Made by a program: the position numbers and the translations under genes. Below the pieces are notes generated by a model. That model was not told the origin of the DNA. It made no database searches and was given only the letters and a program-made list of their open reading frames with translations. This document shows, piece by piece, positions 6,922-16,560 of a DNA stretch of 64,000 nucleotides (the first letter of the stretch is position 1; the number at the start of each line of letters is the position of its first letter). This DNA comes from Pseudomonadota bacterium (GTDB taxonomy: Bacteria; Pseudomonadota; Gammaproteobacteria; Steroidobacterales; Steroidobacteraceae), in assembly GCA_023391335.1 (NCBI GenBank), contig JAEWBG010000085.1, positions 1-64,000 of the forward strand, written 5' to 3'.

Positions 6922-9651
6922 ATGTCCCACGTTCGCACCATTCTCGCCGAAGAGCTGCATCAGCTTGCGAGCGATCTGGCGTCGCATGCACCGGGGTTGC
7001 GCGATGGTTCTGAGGATGCCGCGGCGGAATGTCTCGCGCTGTGTCAGCGGCTCGGGCAAGTCGCGGACATGATCGAAGCACCTGCCTTGCAGGAGATCGC
7101 GCTATTTCTGCTGTCGAACATTCCTGCCTTGCTGGGTGGGACGATGAGCGGGGCGCCGGCAAGTCTGTGCGCAGATTTGGAGCTGTGCTTGGTGGAGGGC
7201 GCGCATTCAGAACGATGGCAGTCGCTGCAAGCGTCCTTGTGCGATGAGTCGTGGCCTGCGGCGATGCCAGAAGATACAGCATCGGAAACGATTCGAGGTC
7301 TCATGATGCTCGCGTCGCTGGAGGACGCGCCGGAAGCGAGCCTTGAGCCGGTCACAGCGGAAGATTTGACGTTGCATTCGCCGCCCGATGTGGGGACGGA
7401 AACGCTGCAGGCGTTCTATCACGAAGCACCTCAGCAGGCGGCGCAGCTCAATCGGTGGTTCTCTGCGATGCGGACGCAATGCACGAGCGATGTGATCACA
7501 CAATCGCAGCGCCTCGCGCACACTTTGAAAGGTTCAAGTGCGCTGTGCGGGCTGCACGCTATCGCCCATTTGGCTCACGCAATCGAAACGGTGCTGCAAG
7601 ACGCCGCGTCGCAGAGCGTCTCGCCCTCGGCAGATCTGCAGGATTTGCTATCAGAAGCAGGTGATGCCATCGAACAAATGATCGAAGTGGCGGCGCAAGG
7701 AGGCGCCGTGCCAGGGAACGTACTCGCGCTGATACAGCGGCTGCAGCACAGCGAAGTCGCAGAATGCGCGGTGGAGCAATCCGCGCCGGCGGAACATGCG
7801 CCTATGGAAGATCCGGTTACGGTGGAGCAGTCTCCCGCCGAGATCACTGCAACGCTGAGCGTACCAACGCACGTCATCGACGAGAATTTGCGGCGCGCCG
7901 GCGAGATCAATATCGCGATCAGTCAGTTGAACTCGCATCTGTCGGGCACCCTTGAGCGTGCTGGCCGGCTCACTCAGCAGCTCTCGCTCGTGCAATCGCA
8001 GGTGTACGAACTCGAAACGCTGGTCGACACGCGTGGCATTCCAGCAATGCATTTGCAGAGCGGATTTCAGAGTGGAGAGTTCGATCCGCTTGAGTTGGAT
8101 CAATACAGCGCGCTGCATAGCCTGAGCCGAGCGTTCGCAGAGAGCACGCTAGATTCTCGCGAGCTCTCGCGCGAACTCGCGGACGAATTGCTCAAACTGC
8201 AGAACCTCCTGACTCAGCATGCGCGGCTGGGCCGCGAGCTCACCGATTCCGTGATGAGCACGCGTCTGGTCCCGGTCGGCACCATCGCACCGCGGCTAGA
8301 ACGTATCGTTCGTCAGGCAGCGAGACAGACGGGCAAAGATGTCGAACTGGTGATTCAAGGTCGAGAGCTGTCCATCGATACCGACATCTTGAATGGCTTG
8401 GTCGAACCGCTGATGCATGCGCTTCGCAATGCGGTGGATCATGGCATCGAAACAATTGAAGAGCGTGCGACGTCCGGCAAGCCGACCGCGGGACGCATCG
8501 AACTTTCCTTCAAGCGCGACGGCAATCGAATCGAAGTGCTTTGTCGTGACAACGGCCGTGGTCTTGATTTCGCCGCCATCGCGCGACGCGCAGCCGAAAG
8601 GAACCTGCTTCCGGCCGGCCACGCCGCGACCGAAGCGGAACTCGCGCAATTCATCTTTGCTCCAGGCTTCTCCACTCGCGATCGAGTCACGACATTGTCA
8701 GGTCGTGGAGTGGGGATGGATGTCGTGCGCTCAGCAGTAGAGAAATTGAAGGGCACCGTCCATATCGAAAGCCGCAGCGGACACGGATGTTCGCTGCTGT
8801 TTCGATTGCCGCTGAGTTTGACGACCACGCACGCGTTGTTCGTCGGCATCGGTTCGGGTGTGTATGGGCTGCCGAGTACCGGTGTCGATCAGGTGCTGTA
8901 TTCGGATGCCGGACGCATCGCAAGGTTCGCAGATCGATTTGCGTTCGAGTACGCAGGGCAGGTTTATCCGCTGTATTCGCTGGCTTCGCTCCTCGGACAG
9001 CCCGATGAGGGATTTGCACAGATCATCGAACGACCCATGCCCTTGGTGCTCATGGCGGGTGACACCGGGCCGATTGCAGTGGCGGTCGAACGTGCGTTGG
9101 ACAGCCGGCAAATCGTCGTCAAAGGTTTAAGTCGCATGCTGCCATCCTTGCCGGGCGTTGCGGGTGCGTGCGTGCTTCCGGATGGCGGGATTGGCGTCAT
9201 TTTGGAAGTGCGTGAACTGTTGCGACGTGGAGAAGCGAGCTTCGCAACCCCGGCGCAGCACGTCGACGAAATCATCCCGAACGCAGTCCGCGCGCTGGTG
9301 GTCGACGATTCGCTGAGCGCGCGCAGAGCATTGGCACAGCTACTCACCGATTGCGGCTACGAAGTGATGAGTGCAATCGATGGATTGGATGCGATTGCGA
9401 AATTGGAGCAATCGACACCTGATGTGCTGTTGGTCGATTTGGAAATGCCGCGCATGAACGGGCTCGAGCTCACGACACACGTGCGCAACAACGCGCAGTG
9501 GAAAGATCTTCCCATCATCATGATCACCTCACGCGCGGCGGATAAGCACCGGGCGCAAGCCATGCGCAGCGGCGTGAGCGAGTTCCTCACCAAGCCCTAT
9601 CAAGAGCACGAGTTGCTCGAGCGTGTCTCGGCATTGGTGGATCGGCACTAG
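6922..9651 (+). CDS. ChpA/CheA-like hybrid histidine kinase with C-terminal receiver
   Basis: A 909-residue protein. Residues 1-110 resemble a degenerate Hpt domain. A functional Hpt follows with His200 in AHTLKGSSALCGL. Next come a dimerization segment, an HATPase core (PLMHALRNAVDHGIE, CRDNGRGLDF, GRGVGMDVVRSAVEKLKG), a CheW-like domain, and a C-terminal receiver at about 790-909 (ALVVDDS, LLVDLEMPRMNG, MITSRA, FLTKPY). It is much shorter than Pseudomonas ChpA, with about two Hpt modules instead of many. It should phosphorylate the PilG-like and PilH-like receivers upstream. Predicted cytoplasmic, docked on the PilJ-like array through CheW. Confidence 0.92.
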   Translation: MSHVRTILAEELHQLASDLASHAPGLRDGSEDAAAECLALCQRLGQVADMIEAPALQEIALFLLSNIPALLGGTMSGAPASLCADLELCLVEGAHSERWQSLQASLCDESWPAAMPEDTASETIRGLMMLASLEDAPEASLEPVTAEDLTLHSPPDVGTETLQAFYHEAPQQAAQLNRWFSAMRTQCTSDVITQSQRLAHTLKGSSALCGLHAIAHLAHAIETVLQDAASQSVSPSADLQDLLSEAGDAIEQMIEVAAQGGAVPGNVLALIQRLQHSEVAECAVEQSAPAEHAPMEDPVTVEQSPAEITATLSVPTHVIDENLRRAGEINIAISQLNSHLSGTLERAGRLTQQLSLVQSQVYELETLVDTRGIPAMHLQSGFQSGEFDPLELDQYSALHSLSRAFAESTLDSRELSRELADELLKLQNLLTQHARLGRELTDSVMSTRLVPVGTIAPRLERIVRQAARQTGKDVELVIQGRELSIDTDILNGLVEPLMHALRNAVDHGIETIEERATSGKPTAGRIELSFKRDGNRIEVLCRDNGRGLDFAAIARRAAERNLLPAGHAATEAELAQFIFAPGFSTRDRVTTLSGRGVGMDVVRSAVEKLKGTVHIESRSGHGCSLLFRLPLSLTTTHALFVGIGSGVYGLPSTGVDQVLYSDAGRIARFADRFAFEYAGQVYPLYSLASLLGQPDEGFAQIIERPMPLVLMAGDTGPIAVAVERALDSRQIVVKGLSRMLPSLPGVAGACVLPDGGIGVILEVRELLRRGEASFATPAQHVDEIIPNAVRALVVDDSLSARRALAQLLTDCGYEVMSAIDGLDAIAKLEQSTPDVLLVDLEMPRMNGLELTTHVRNNAQWKDLPIIMITSRAADKHRAQAMRSGVSEFLTKPYQEHELLERVSALVDRH

Positions 9652-9660
9652 GAGATCGCC

Positions 9661-10143
9661 ATGACCGACTCGCTATTCGATCCCGTTCCTGTCGTTCGTC
9701 ACGAATCGACGGGCTATGTCATTTGCGAATTCGAAGGTATGACACTTGCGATTCCGCAATCGGATGTGATCACGATCGAGCAGGGCAGCGAACTCTCCGC
9801 CGCATTGCCCGGCGAGACGGCGCTAGGATGGTTTGCGAGCGCAGATGGGCCATGGCCAGCGTACGCTCTAAATTGCGATTTGAAGCTACACAGCACGTTG
9901 CCGGACGCGCGAACGTTCTTGGTCTTCGTTCGCAGTCAGCCGTTGCCACTGGGTCTTCTGTGCGAAAGCATTCGCATCGTTCGCGATAATTTCTCTGCGG
10001 CACCGCTGCCCGATGTCATGCGAGAGCCAAATGGATTCGTGCAACGCGTTGTACGGCTGGCGCGAGGGCAGCTCGCTTTGATTTGCGAGTCGGGCGGAAT
10101 CGCGGAGTACTTGGCCGATCAGACATTGGAGCGTGCCGCATGA
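9661..10143 (+). CDS. Divergent CheW-like protein
   Basis: A 160-residue protein whose fold signature matches CheW (GYVICEFEGMTLAIPQSDV near 17-36, then alternating strands), but with little identity to the first CheW in this cluster. It starts 10 bases after cheA and overlaps the next gene through ATGA. It may be a ChpC/PilI-like accessory adaptor. The family call rests on context and a weak motif. Confidence 0.65.
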   Translation: MTDSLFDPVPVVRHESTGYVICEFEGMTLAIPQSDVITIEQGSELSAALPGETALGWFASADGPWPAYALNCDLKLHSTLPDARTFLVFVRSQPLPLGLLCESIRIVRDNFSAAPLPDVMREPNGFVQRVVRLARGQLALICESGGIAEYLADQTLERAA

Positions 10144-10568
10144 GTGCAGCACTGAAAGCCTGGAAGCTGCAGTGGCCTGGCACTTCGCTTGCTCTCGCAC
10201 AATGCGAAGTGATCGAGGTGGTCGAAGAGCCCGAAGTCTACGATGTACCGCTGGGGCCGCACTGGTGCCGCGGGTTACTGCATTGGCGAGGTCAGCTAAT
10301 TCCGTTGGCATTCGGCGGACTTCGCGATACCCCCTATGTGATTGTGGTGGCGTATCAAAGCGCACCAAAGCAGCCGCTCCAGTTCGCTGCACTGGGGTTG
10401 ACGAGCGTCCCGAAGATGTTCGAGGTCCCGGCGGATGCGGATCGCGATCTGCCCACATCCTGCGAGCTGCGAGAGGAACAAGTCCGTGCTTGTCTGGAGC
10501 ACGATGGCGAAACGTTGATCGTGCCCGAACTGCATCGGCTATTTGCACGGCCCGACTCACTCGCATGA
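10140..10568 (+). CDS. CheW-like adaptor, third copy in the cluster
   Basis: A 142-residue protein with the CheW-type core LGPHWCRGLLHWRGQLIPL around residues 38-56, closely mirroring WCRGLINLRGHLVPAI of the CheW at 4443. It overlaps both neighbours by ATGA, a sign of translational coupling. Three CheW-like proteins for one kinase suggests array remodelling or a link to the downstream ParA ATPase (inferred). Confidence 0.72.
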   Translation: MSAALKAWKLQWPGTSLALAQCEVIEVVEEPEVYDVPLGPHWCRGLLHWRGQLIPLAFGGLRDTPYVIVVAYQSAPKQPLQFAALGLTSVPKMFEVPADADRDLPTSCELREEQVRACLEHDGETLIVPELHRLFARPDSLA

Positions 10569-11461
10569 GCACGAGCGCTCCGCCGGTTCGCACGATCTCA
10601 ATCGCGTCCGGCAAAGGCGGTGTGGGGAAGAGCTTCTTGGCGCTGAATCTCGCGATCGCGCTCGCCGAGCTTGGACAACGCGTGCTGTTGGTGGAGCTTG
10701 ATGCAGATGCCGGTGCGCTATCGATCGCCGCCGGCTTGGGCGAGCCGAAAGTGCATTCTCCTGCGATGGACGCAGCGACGCTTGCGACTCGTGCACTGTC
10801 GATTCCGGGTACGACGCGCGTCCAATTGCTGCGTGCTTGCGATATTCCCGCGTCCGCCTCTCGTTCCCCTGCGACATTGGAACCGTTGCTTGGAGGACTG
10901 CAAGCCTCATGGCGCATCGTCGACTTGGCCCCGGGAATGGGGCCGCAGAATGTGCTGTGGATGCGGCGCGGGCAGCCTTCGATCTTGATCGGTACGCCGG
11001 AATTGGTGAGCGTCCAAGCGATGCTGCGCTTGCATCTGCAATTGCGACGTCAGCACGCATACGAGCGGTTACTCCAGCTCGAACCCCGACTGCGCGGCGG
11101 TCCGGCATCGCTTAGCGCTGCGCGTCATCGCTTGCAGGAATTCGTCGGAGCAACAGCCGCGGATCAACTGTGGAATTCGGCGAACGCGAGCTTCCGTTCG
11201 CCTTGGTGGATCTTCAATCGGGTGTTGTCTGCCGACGAGGCGCAGCTCAATCGCATTACTGCGTACTTGGCCAAGCACGCGGGATCTCAAGCGGCGCAGT
11301 TGCGGACGATTTCTGAAGATGCTGCCCAAGCGCAATGCGCTCGCTATGGCAGGGCGCTTTCGATTGCGGAGCCCGCAAGCGCGGCAGCGCAATCGATTCG
11401 CGATTTAGCAAGTGAACTGCTCGGGGCCAATCTCGCAACCCACTTGAAGCGCAGCGCCTGA
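10565..11461 (+). CDS. ParA/MinD-family ATPase of the chemosensory cluster
   Basis: A 298-residue P-loop protein with a deviant Walker A (ASGKGGVGKS, signature Lys present) near residues 14-23 and LLVELDADAG as the switch region. The C-terminal third, after about residue 200, is divergent. The ATG overlaps the preceding stop by four bases. ParA-like proteins such as ParC and PpfA place chemotaxis arrays at poles or mid-cell; FlhG/FleN relatives control appendage number. The position here favours array or pilus-machine positioning. The exact subfamily cannot be fixed by eye. Confidence 0.8.
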   Translation: MSTSAPPVRTISIASGKGGVGKSFLALNLAIALAELGQRVLLVELDADAGALSIAAGLGEPKVHSPAMDAATLATRALSIPGTTRVQLLRACDIPASASRSPATLEPLLGGLQASWRIVDLAPGMGPQNVLWMRRGQPSILIGTPELVSVQAMLRLHLQLRRQHAYERLLQLEPRLRGGPASLSAARHRLQEFVGATAADQLWNSANASFRSPWWIFNRVLSADEAQLNRITAYLAKHAGSQAAQLRTISEDAAQAQCARYGRALSIAEPASAAAQSIRDLASELLGANLATHLKRSA

Positions 11462-11559
11462 GTCACCGGCAAGAAGATCGGACGCAACACAAAGCGCGCA
11501 TAGGCGAACAATGAACGTTAGCAGCAAGCGGGACTTCCATTTGTTTCAGGGCGCAGCTC

Positions 11560-13269
11560 TTACGCAACCTTCACCTTGTCCATTCGGTGACGTGCAATGC
11601 GGCTCGGCGTTTCGGTCGCGGCACTCTTGTAGACGAAGGCACGCCGCGCTTCGTGATAGGCACTGTTGGCGTCGTAGAACGTGCGGTACATGTGCCGTAA
11701 TTCTTCGTCGCGATAGGTCTGCAGTGGCTTACGTCGCTCGTCGCGCGCGCGTTCCTTCGCTTTGTTCGTCAACCGGCGCTTCAACAACGCGTCCGTGCTG
11801 AACTCCGCGCTCAGGCGATCGATTTCCTGCTGACAATCGACCCAATCCTCCGGCAGTAGCACATCCGCAAGCCCGCAATCGCGAGCTTCCTTCGCAAGCG
11901 TTGGCATGCAGCTCTCTGTGAGAGTTTGCGCGAGCTTTGCGCCGACTCGTCGCGGCAACACGTACGTCCAATATTCCGAGCCGTACAGACCCATCGTCGC
12001 GTAGTGCACGTTCAAAACCACACCGCTGCGGACCCAGACTTGATCGCAAGCCGCTGCCATGACGGCGCCGCCCGCGCCCGCGTTGCTACGAACGACCCCG
12101 ACGGTGAGCTGCCGATCGGTCTTGATGATCTCTTCGACCAGATCGTTCATCGCGTTGATGTTCGCCCAGGATTCGTCGGCGGGACTGTGGGCCGCTTCGA
12201 TGCAATTCAGATGAATCCCGTTGCTCCAGAACTCATCACCGCCCATGAGCGCAATCACCTTTGTCGGGCGACGCTTGGCCTGGGCGAGCATGTGCTGTAA
12301 GCGACGGCACTGAATGGTGTTCATCGCGCCGTTATAGAAATCGAAGTGCAAATAGCCGACTTCGCCGATTTCGTAGTAGCGGATTTCGTTGCAACCGATA
12401 TCGGGTGCGCCGATTGCATCGGTGTCGAGATGCGGTAGACGCGCGACAGCGTCGCCGAGCACGTCCGTGGCCGGCAGCTTAATGGCGGGCTTTCCGAGCT
12501 GTGCGGATTTCAAGTGAGTGATCCAGACGGCGCCATCGACGGTCGCACGGCAAATCGCACCATGCGAGCGGGCGACGAGCGCGCCAGCTTGACCGTCGAC
12601 GCCGACTGCACGACGCGCGCCGTAGAAGTAGTACGGTTTGCCGTTGATGCTGCCCAATACGCCGGGCGCGCTGTCGGCAGCATCGATGCGCCGAATGATT
12701 TCGTCGGTGGAGTCGACGGCCCAGTCGATGGCTCGATCTTCTTGGCGCATCGGCCGATTCCAACGGCCCGTCACTAAAGGGTTCTGGTAATCGAGTGCGC
12801 GGGGCTGAAAGCGACGGTCTTTGCATTTGAGAACGGCATCGAGCACCAGCTCGACCGCGCTTCTCGTGACCTCACGGCGATACACGCTGCCTTTGCTACC
12901 GTCGCGCATCGCAAAGTTCGCCGTGCCCCAGATGTCGCCCGCATCCATTTCTTCGGCAGCGTGGAGCAACGTCACTCCCCACACGGGTTCGTTGCGCTTG
13001 ATTGCCCAATCCAACGATGACGGACCGCGATCGCCTTCGATTCCCGGATGAACGATGAGGCAGGTATGTTTCTTCCAGATCGACTCAGGGACGCGCTGCT
13101 TTAGAAACGGGCAGACGATCAGGTCGGGCCGAAATAGGGCGACTGCTTCCTCCATGAGTTCGGGACTCAATGCCAGTTCCACCGAAACCGTGTGATCGAG
13201 GAGCGACAACTCTCGATGCAGCCGCTGCGTCAACCCATTGAATGCCGAAGAAAGCAAAAGCACGCGCAC
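11560..13269 (-). CDS. hypX: HypX/HoxX hydrogenase maturation protein
   Basis: A 569-residue two-domain fusion. Residues 1-270 are like formyl-tetrahydrofolate transferases (LLLSSAFNGLTQR start, HPGIEGDRGPSSLDWA loop). Residues 280-545 are like enoyl-CoA hydratases. HypX makes CO from a formyl group through formyl-CoA for the active-site ligand of [NiFe]-hydrogenase under oxic conditions. The GTG start at 13269 has AAAGGA about 7 bases upstream. No hydrogenase structural or hypABCDEF gene is in the window, so it is an orphan here. A CRP-like site lies 22 bases upstream. Confidence 0.88.
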   Translation of the reverse strand: MRVLLLSSAFNGLTQRLHRELSLLDHTVSVELALSPELMEEAVALFRPDLIVCPFLKQRVPESIWKKHTCLIVHPGIEGDRGPSSLDWAIKRNEPVWGVTLLHAAEEMDAGDIWGTANFAMRDGSKGSVYRREVTRSAVELVLDAVLKCKDRRFQPRALDYQNPLVTGRWNRPMRQEDRAIDWAVDSTDEIIRRIDAADSAPGVLGSINGKPYYFYGARRAVGVDGQAGALVARSHGAICRATVDGAVWITHLKSAQLGKPAIKLPATDVLGDAVARLPHLDTDAIGAPDIGCNEIRYYEIGEVGYLHFDFYNGAMNTIQCRRLQHMLAQAKRRPTKVIALMGGDEFWSNGIHLNCIEAAHSPADESWANINAMNDLVEEIIKTDRQLTVGVVRSNAGAGGAVMAAACDQVWVRSGVVLNVHYATMGLYGSEYWTYVLPRRVGAKLAQTLTESCMPTLAKEARDCGLADVLLPEDWVDCQQEIDRLSAEFSTDALLKRRLTNKAKERARDERRKPLQTYRDEELRHMYRTFYDANSAYHEARRAFVYKSAATETPSRIARHRMDKVKVA

Positions 13270-13290
13270 GTTGAGATCCTTTCAAAGCCC

Positions 13291-13306
13291 TGTGACGAGC
13301 GTCACG
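13291..13306. promoter_or_regulatory. CRP/Clp-like binding site upstream of hypX
   Basis: TGTGACGAGCGTCACG matches the CRP-family consensus TGTGA-N6-TCACA at all but the last position. It lies 22-37 bases upstream of the hypX start codon, close enough to overlap the promoter. One such match in 64 kb could be chance. Confidence 0.4.
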
Positions 13307-13483
13307 ATAGCAATGCGTGCTTTCAGCTTTTTCGGTGACGTGCGTTGGGCGAGGACCTTTGCAGACGCTCAGGACTTCTCGGCGATTTGCTCGAGCAGTG
13401 AGGGTGGCGAAGAAGAGCAAATAACTGGATGCGCAGATGCGCGCGGGTCGATCAGCGCGTTTGTGAATGAGATAGACGCCCGT

Positions 13484-14401
13484 TCAATAGACTATCTCCG
13501 ATAAATATGCGCGATGAGTGAAGCGATAGGCAACACCCGCAATTGCGCCGAATGCGGCGCCGCTGATATGCGCAATGTAGTTCACGTGGTCGTCCACCGT
13601 TGCGTGGCTGTAGTCGTAAATATTTTCGGCCACATAGAATGCGACGAGGAGCATGGCTGGGACGCGGATGCGTCTCACGATAATCAACAACCAAAGGAAA
13701 CAACGGATGCGTAAGGTGGGCGCGATCACGGCCAGAAACGCCATCATCGCCATCACCACGCCTGATAACCCGATCGTCGGAATGGCGTCCTGAGCATTTC
13801 GAACGCTATACGCATAGGCCAGATGAGTGCCTATCGCGGTCGCAATTGCGAATCCAGCGAACAGCAAGTGTCCGGCGATGACTTCCAAGGACGCGGCGAA
13901 GGCGAAGAAGAACAGTAGATTGAAAAGCAGATGGAATACGTCCGCATGCGTGAACGCTGCTGTGACCATTCGTTTCACGTTGAGCGTGCTGGGGTCGTAA
14001 CTCAAATCGTTGGTGAGATTGCGTGGGACTTCGCGATCCAATCGGCGCGTGGCGTCCCGCAGAGATGTGTAGATGTAGTCCTCGCTATCGGAGCGCTTCC
14101 GATAGAAAGGCACGGATTTTGATTGCGCTGCAAGCTCGCGAATATCGCCGTCCCTGTCCGAAGAGTCTCGCAGACGAAGCAATGTCGTGCAGAGGCTCTT
14201 GTCGTCTGTGGGTAAGTAGTTGACCAACATCTTTTCATTTCGCGAGAGTCCGTAATTGCAGAAGTGCATCAACGAACTTCGGTACTCGTGCTCCGACCAC
14301 ACCTGCTGGGCAAAGACGCCGATGCAGATAAAGCACACGAGAAAGGTGAAGACGGGCCAGCGGTTGAAGCCCACATCCGCTCGATAGGGGAAGAAGATCA
14401 T
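13484..14401 (-). CDS. Rhomboid-family intramembrane serine protease
   Basis: A 305-residue protein. Membrane segment 1 is at about 14-33, then a soluble insert of about 120 residues, then five more helices. Rhomboid hallmarks: HADVFHLLFNLLFF (His and Asn of the oxyanion region), the nucleophile in IGLSGVVMAM (GLSG), and the catalytic His in YIAHISGAAFG. The large polar loop after helix 1 is longer than in GlpG. Substrates unknown. Monocistronic in appearance. Confidence 0.87.
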   Translation of the reverse strand: MIFFPYRADVGFNRWPVFTFLVCFICIGVFAQQVWSEHEYRSSLMHFCNYGLSRNEKMLVNYLPTDDKSLCTTLLRLRDSSDRDGDIRELAAQSKSVPFYRKRSDSEDYIYTSLRDATRRLDREVPRNLTNDLSYDPSTLNVKRMVTAAFTHADVFHLLFNLLFFFAFAASLEVIAGHLLFAGFAIATAIGTHLAYAYSVRNAQDAIPTIGLSGVVMAMMAFLAVIAPTLRIRCFLWLLIIVRRIRVPAMLLVAFYVAENIYDYSHATVDDHVNYIAHISGAAFGAIAGVAYRFTHRAYLSEIVY

Positions 14402-14538
14402 CGTTGCTTCTTGGAATTATCCCGCCGTGCCTCCCGCACACGGCGTATTCGGCCTTCGTTCGGATGGGCCTGTCAACGGAATTTTCCGATCACGCCGGAT
14501 ATGCAACCTCATGGAGCGCGGGCTTTGACATCAAACGA

Positions 14539-15165
14539 TCAAAGAAGCTCATCGGTCGGCACGAGAGCTACAACCGTCAGGTCGGGCTTGCGAATGCCGC
14601 TTAGCTCCTCGGAGCAATCGACTCCGCGAATATCGCGCAGGATTCGAATCGACATTTTCGGCAGGAGTTGATTGCGCAGTTGCTGAACGAGTGCGCAATC
14701 GCCCGCATCTAGATCCAGTCGCCTTGCATGGCGAAATGAAACGGTTCTCCAAGTGGCGGGAAATCGTTGCACATTCTCAGGAGTCGCCAGGGTCGTTCCT
14801 TGTACTCGGGCGATCAACTCGGACGTGGCATCGTGAGTGGTGACCGCTCGGACGTTGTCCATGGTCGCTTCAATGGGCGACTCAAGGGCTACTTCGAAGT
14901 GCGCCAGCGTTGCTAGATCATGGCAAGCGATTCGCCGCACGTCGACATGCCCATTCGCGCCGAGTCGGCTGAGTGTCAGGCGGATCTTGTACGCTAACAC
15001 GTCGCATGAGTACCGCCTGCCTTCGCTCCGGTAAGTGAAAGGCGCGATCTGCGGTTTCCATACGGCTTCTATCGCAACGGAGCGCGGGAGGTCTTCGGCT
15101 GGGCAGCTCATCGCGGCGACAGATGCGCAGCAAAGACTGAAGATTCGATGCATGAATCGGCTCAT
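14539..15165 (-). CDS. Hypothetical exported protein
   Basis: A 208-residue protein with an N-terminal signal sequence (FMHRIFSLCCASVAAMSCPA), which could be a lipoprotein or Sec signal. The mature part has several Cys residues and no motif I recognise. The ATG at 15165 is chosen over an upstream extension because AGGAG lies just before it and the signal peptide starts there. Probably periplasmic. Function unknown. Confidence 0.7.
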   Translation of the reverse strand: MSRFMHRIFSLCCASVAAMSCPAEDLPRSVAIEAVWKPQIAPFTYRSEGRRYSCDVLAYKIRLTLSRLGANGHVDVRRIACHDLATLAHFEVALESPIEATMDNVRAVTTHDATSELIARVQGTTLATPENVQRFPATWRTVSFRHARRLDLDAGDCALVQQLRNQLLPKMSIRILRDIRGVDCSEELSGIRKPDLTVVALVPTDELL

Positions 15166-15408
15166 TGCGACTCCTGTGTGAATGAAGCCGAGCGAATTGC
15201 GACCTACGCAGCGCGATCGCTGTGTTGATGCGCGTTGCCGATGTAGATGCGCCTGACCTGAGAAGTGTTGCGCGCGATGGGGTGGCGCGATGCGATTAGC
15301 CACGCATGACACGCCACGAATGAACTGTGCGCTTGAGAGTGCTTGCGGATAACCTGAACTCTCGCAGCGCGAGAGAGTTACTCTCTGGCAGTAGATACGG
15401 AGTGATTC

Positions 15409-16401
15409 ATGGTTCCTCTCTCGGTTCTCGATCTGGCGCCGATAACGGCGACGAGCGATGCGGCGCAGTCCTTTCGCAACTCAGTCGACCTGGCACGTCA
15501 CGCTGAACGGCTTGGCTACCGCCGCTTCTGGCTCGCAGAGCACCATGGGATGCCGGGCATCGCGAGTGCAGCAACGTCCGTACTCATCGGGCATGTCGCG
15601 AGCAGCACTTCGACAATTCGGGTGGGCGCCGGCGGGATCATGTTGCCGAACCATTCGCCGCTCGTGATTGCAGAGCAGTTCGGGACGCTCGATGCGCTCT
15701 ATCCCGGGCGAATCGACTTAGGTCTGGGTCGTGCGCCGGGGTCCGATCACGCAACGGCTCGAGCATTGCGCCGCAATCTCAATACCGACCCGGATGCATT
15801 CCCACAGGACGTACTCGAACTGATGGGTTACTTCGACGGTACCAATCCCGTCCGCGCCGTGCCTGGGGCTGGTGCGAAAGTGGATCTTTGGATCCTGGGT
15901 TCGAGTTTGTTCGGCGCACAGCTTGCCGCCGCGCTGGGTCTTCCTTACGCATTCGCATCGCACTTTGCGCCGGGTGCGCTGCTACAAGCGATCGACCTCT
16001 ATCGCTCGCGATTCAAGCCATCCGTGCATTGCGAAAAGCCCTACGTGATGCTTGGTTTCAATGTGATTGCCGCTGAGACCGACGAGGAGGCGAGGGTTCT
16101 CGTCTCCTCCATGCAACAATCCTTCATCAATCTGCGCCGTGGTCGACCGACTACCTTGCAGCCGCCGATCCCTGACTATTTCAATCAACTCGCGCCCCAT
16201 GAAAGATTGATGCTCGATGAGATTCTCTCCGCATCAGCAATCGGTTCGCCTGCAACGGTGCGAGAACAACTCGCCGATTTCATTTCGCGCACGGATGCAG
16301 ATGAGATCATGCTCGCATCGATGATCTACGATCACTCGGCGCGGGTGCGCTCGTATGAGATTGCTGCTCGCGTTATCACCGACGCGGGAGGGCGCAACTA
16401 A
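15409..16401 (+). CDS. Luciferase-like (LLM class) flavin-dependent oxidoreductase
   Basis: A 330-residue protein with the single-subunit bacterial-luciferase TIM-barrel signature. It opens with LSVLDLAPI and has FWLAEHHGMPGIAS (the conserved EHH near residue 45), GAGGIMLPNHSPLVIAEQFG and RIDLGLGRAPGSD. Members use FMNH2 from a separate reductase. CGGAG lies 7 bases before the ATG. It lies 159 bases upstream of the RiPP-like precursor on the same strand, so participation in that cluster is possible but unproven. Confidence 0.88.
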   Translation: MVPLSVLDLAPITATSDAAQSFRNSVDLARHAERLGYRRFWLAEHHGMPGIASAATSVLIGHVASSTSTIRVGAGGIMLPNHSPLVIAEQFGTLDALYPGRIDLGLGRAPGSDHATARALRRNLNTDPDAFPQDVLELMGYFDGTNPVRAVPGAGAKVDLWILGSSLFGAQLAAALGLPYAFASHFAPGALLQAIDLYRSRFKPSVHCEKPYVMLGFNVIAAETDEEARVLVSSMQQSFINLRRGRPTTLQPPIPDYFNQLAPHERLMLDEILSASAIGSPATVREQLADFISRTDADEIMLASMIYDHSARVRSYEIAARVITDAGGRN

Positions 16402-16560
16402 TTTTCTGCGTCGCTCGTGCTACGGACCGCCCTTAAGGTCCATTTCAAGACTCCCTTCTTCGAGCCTACGATCGATTGCACTTGCGGTGTGCCGCGGCTG
16501 CCATCGGCTCGCGAGCTGCTGCGGCAGATCGGCAGTGCGTGGCCAAACCAAGGAGTCAAC

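Noticed and set aside
15409..16401. Flavin monooxygenase as part of the RiPP cluster
   Set aside because: Same strand, but separated by 159 bases and of a family that occurs widely alone; kept as independent until co-conservation is shown.
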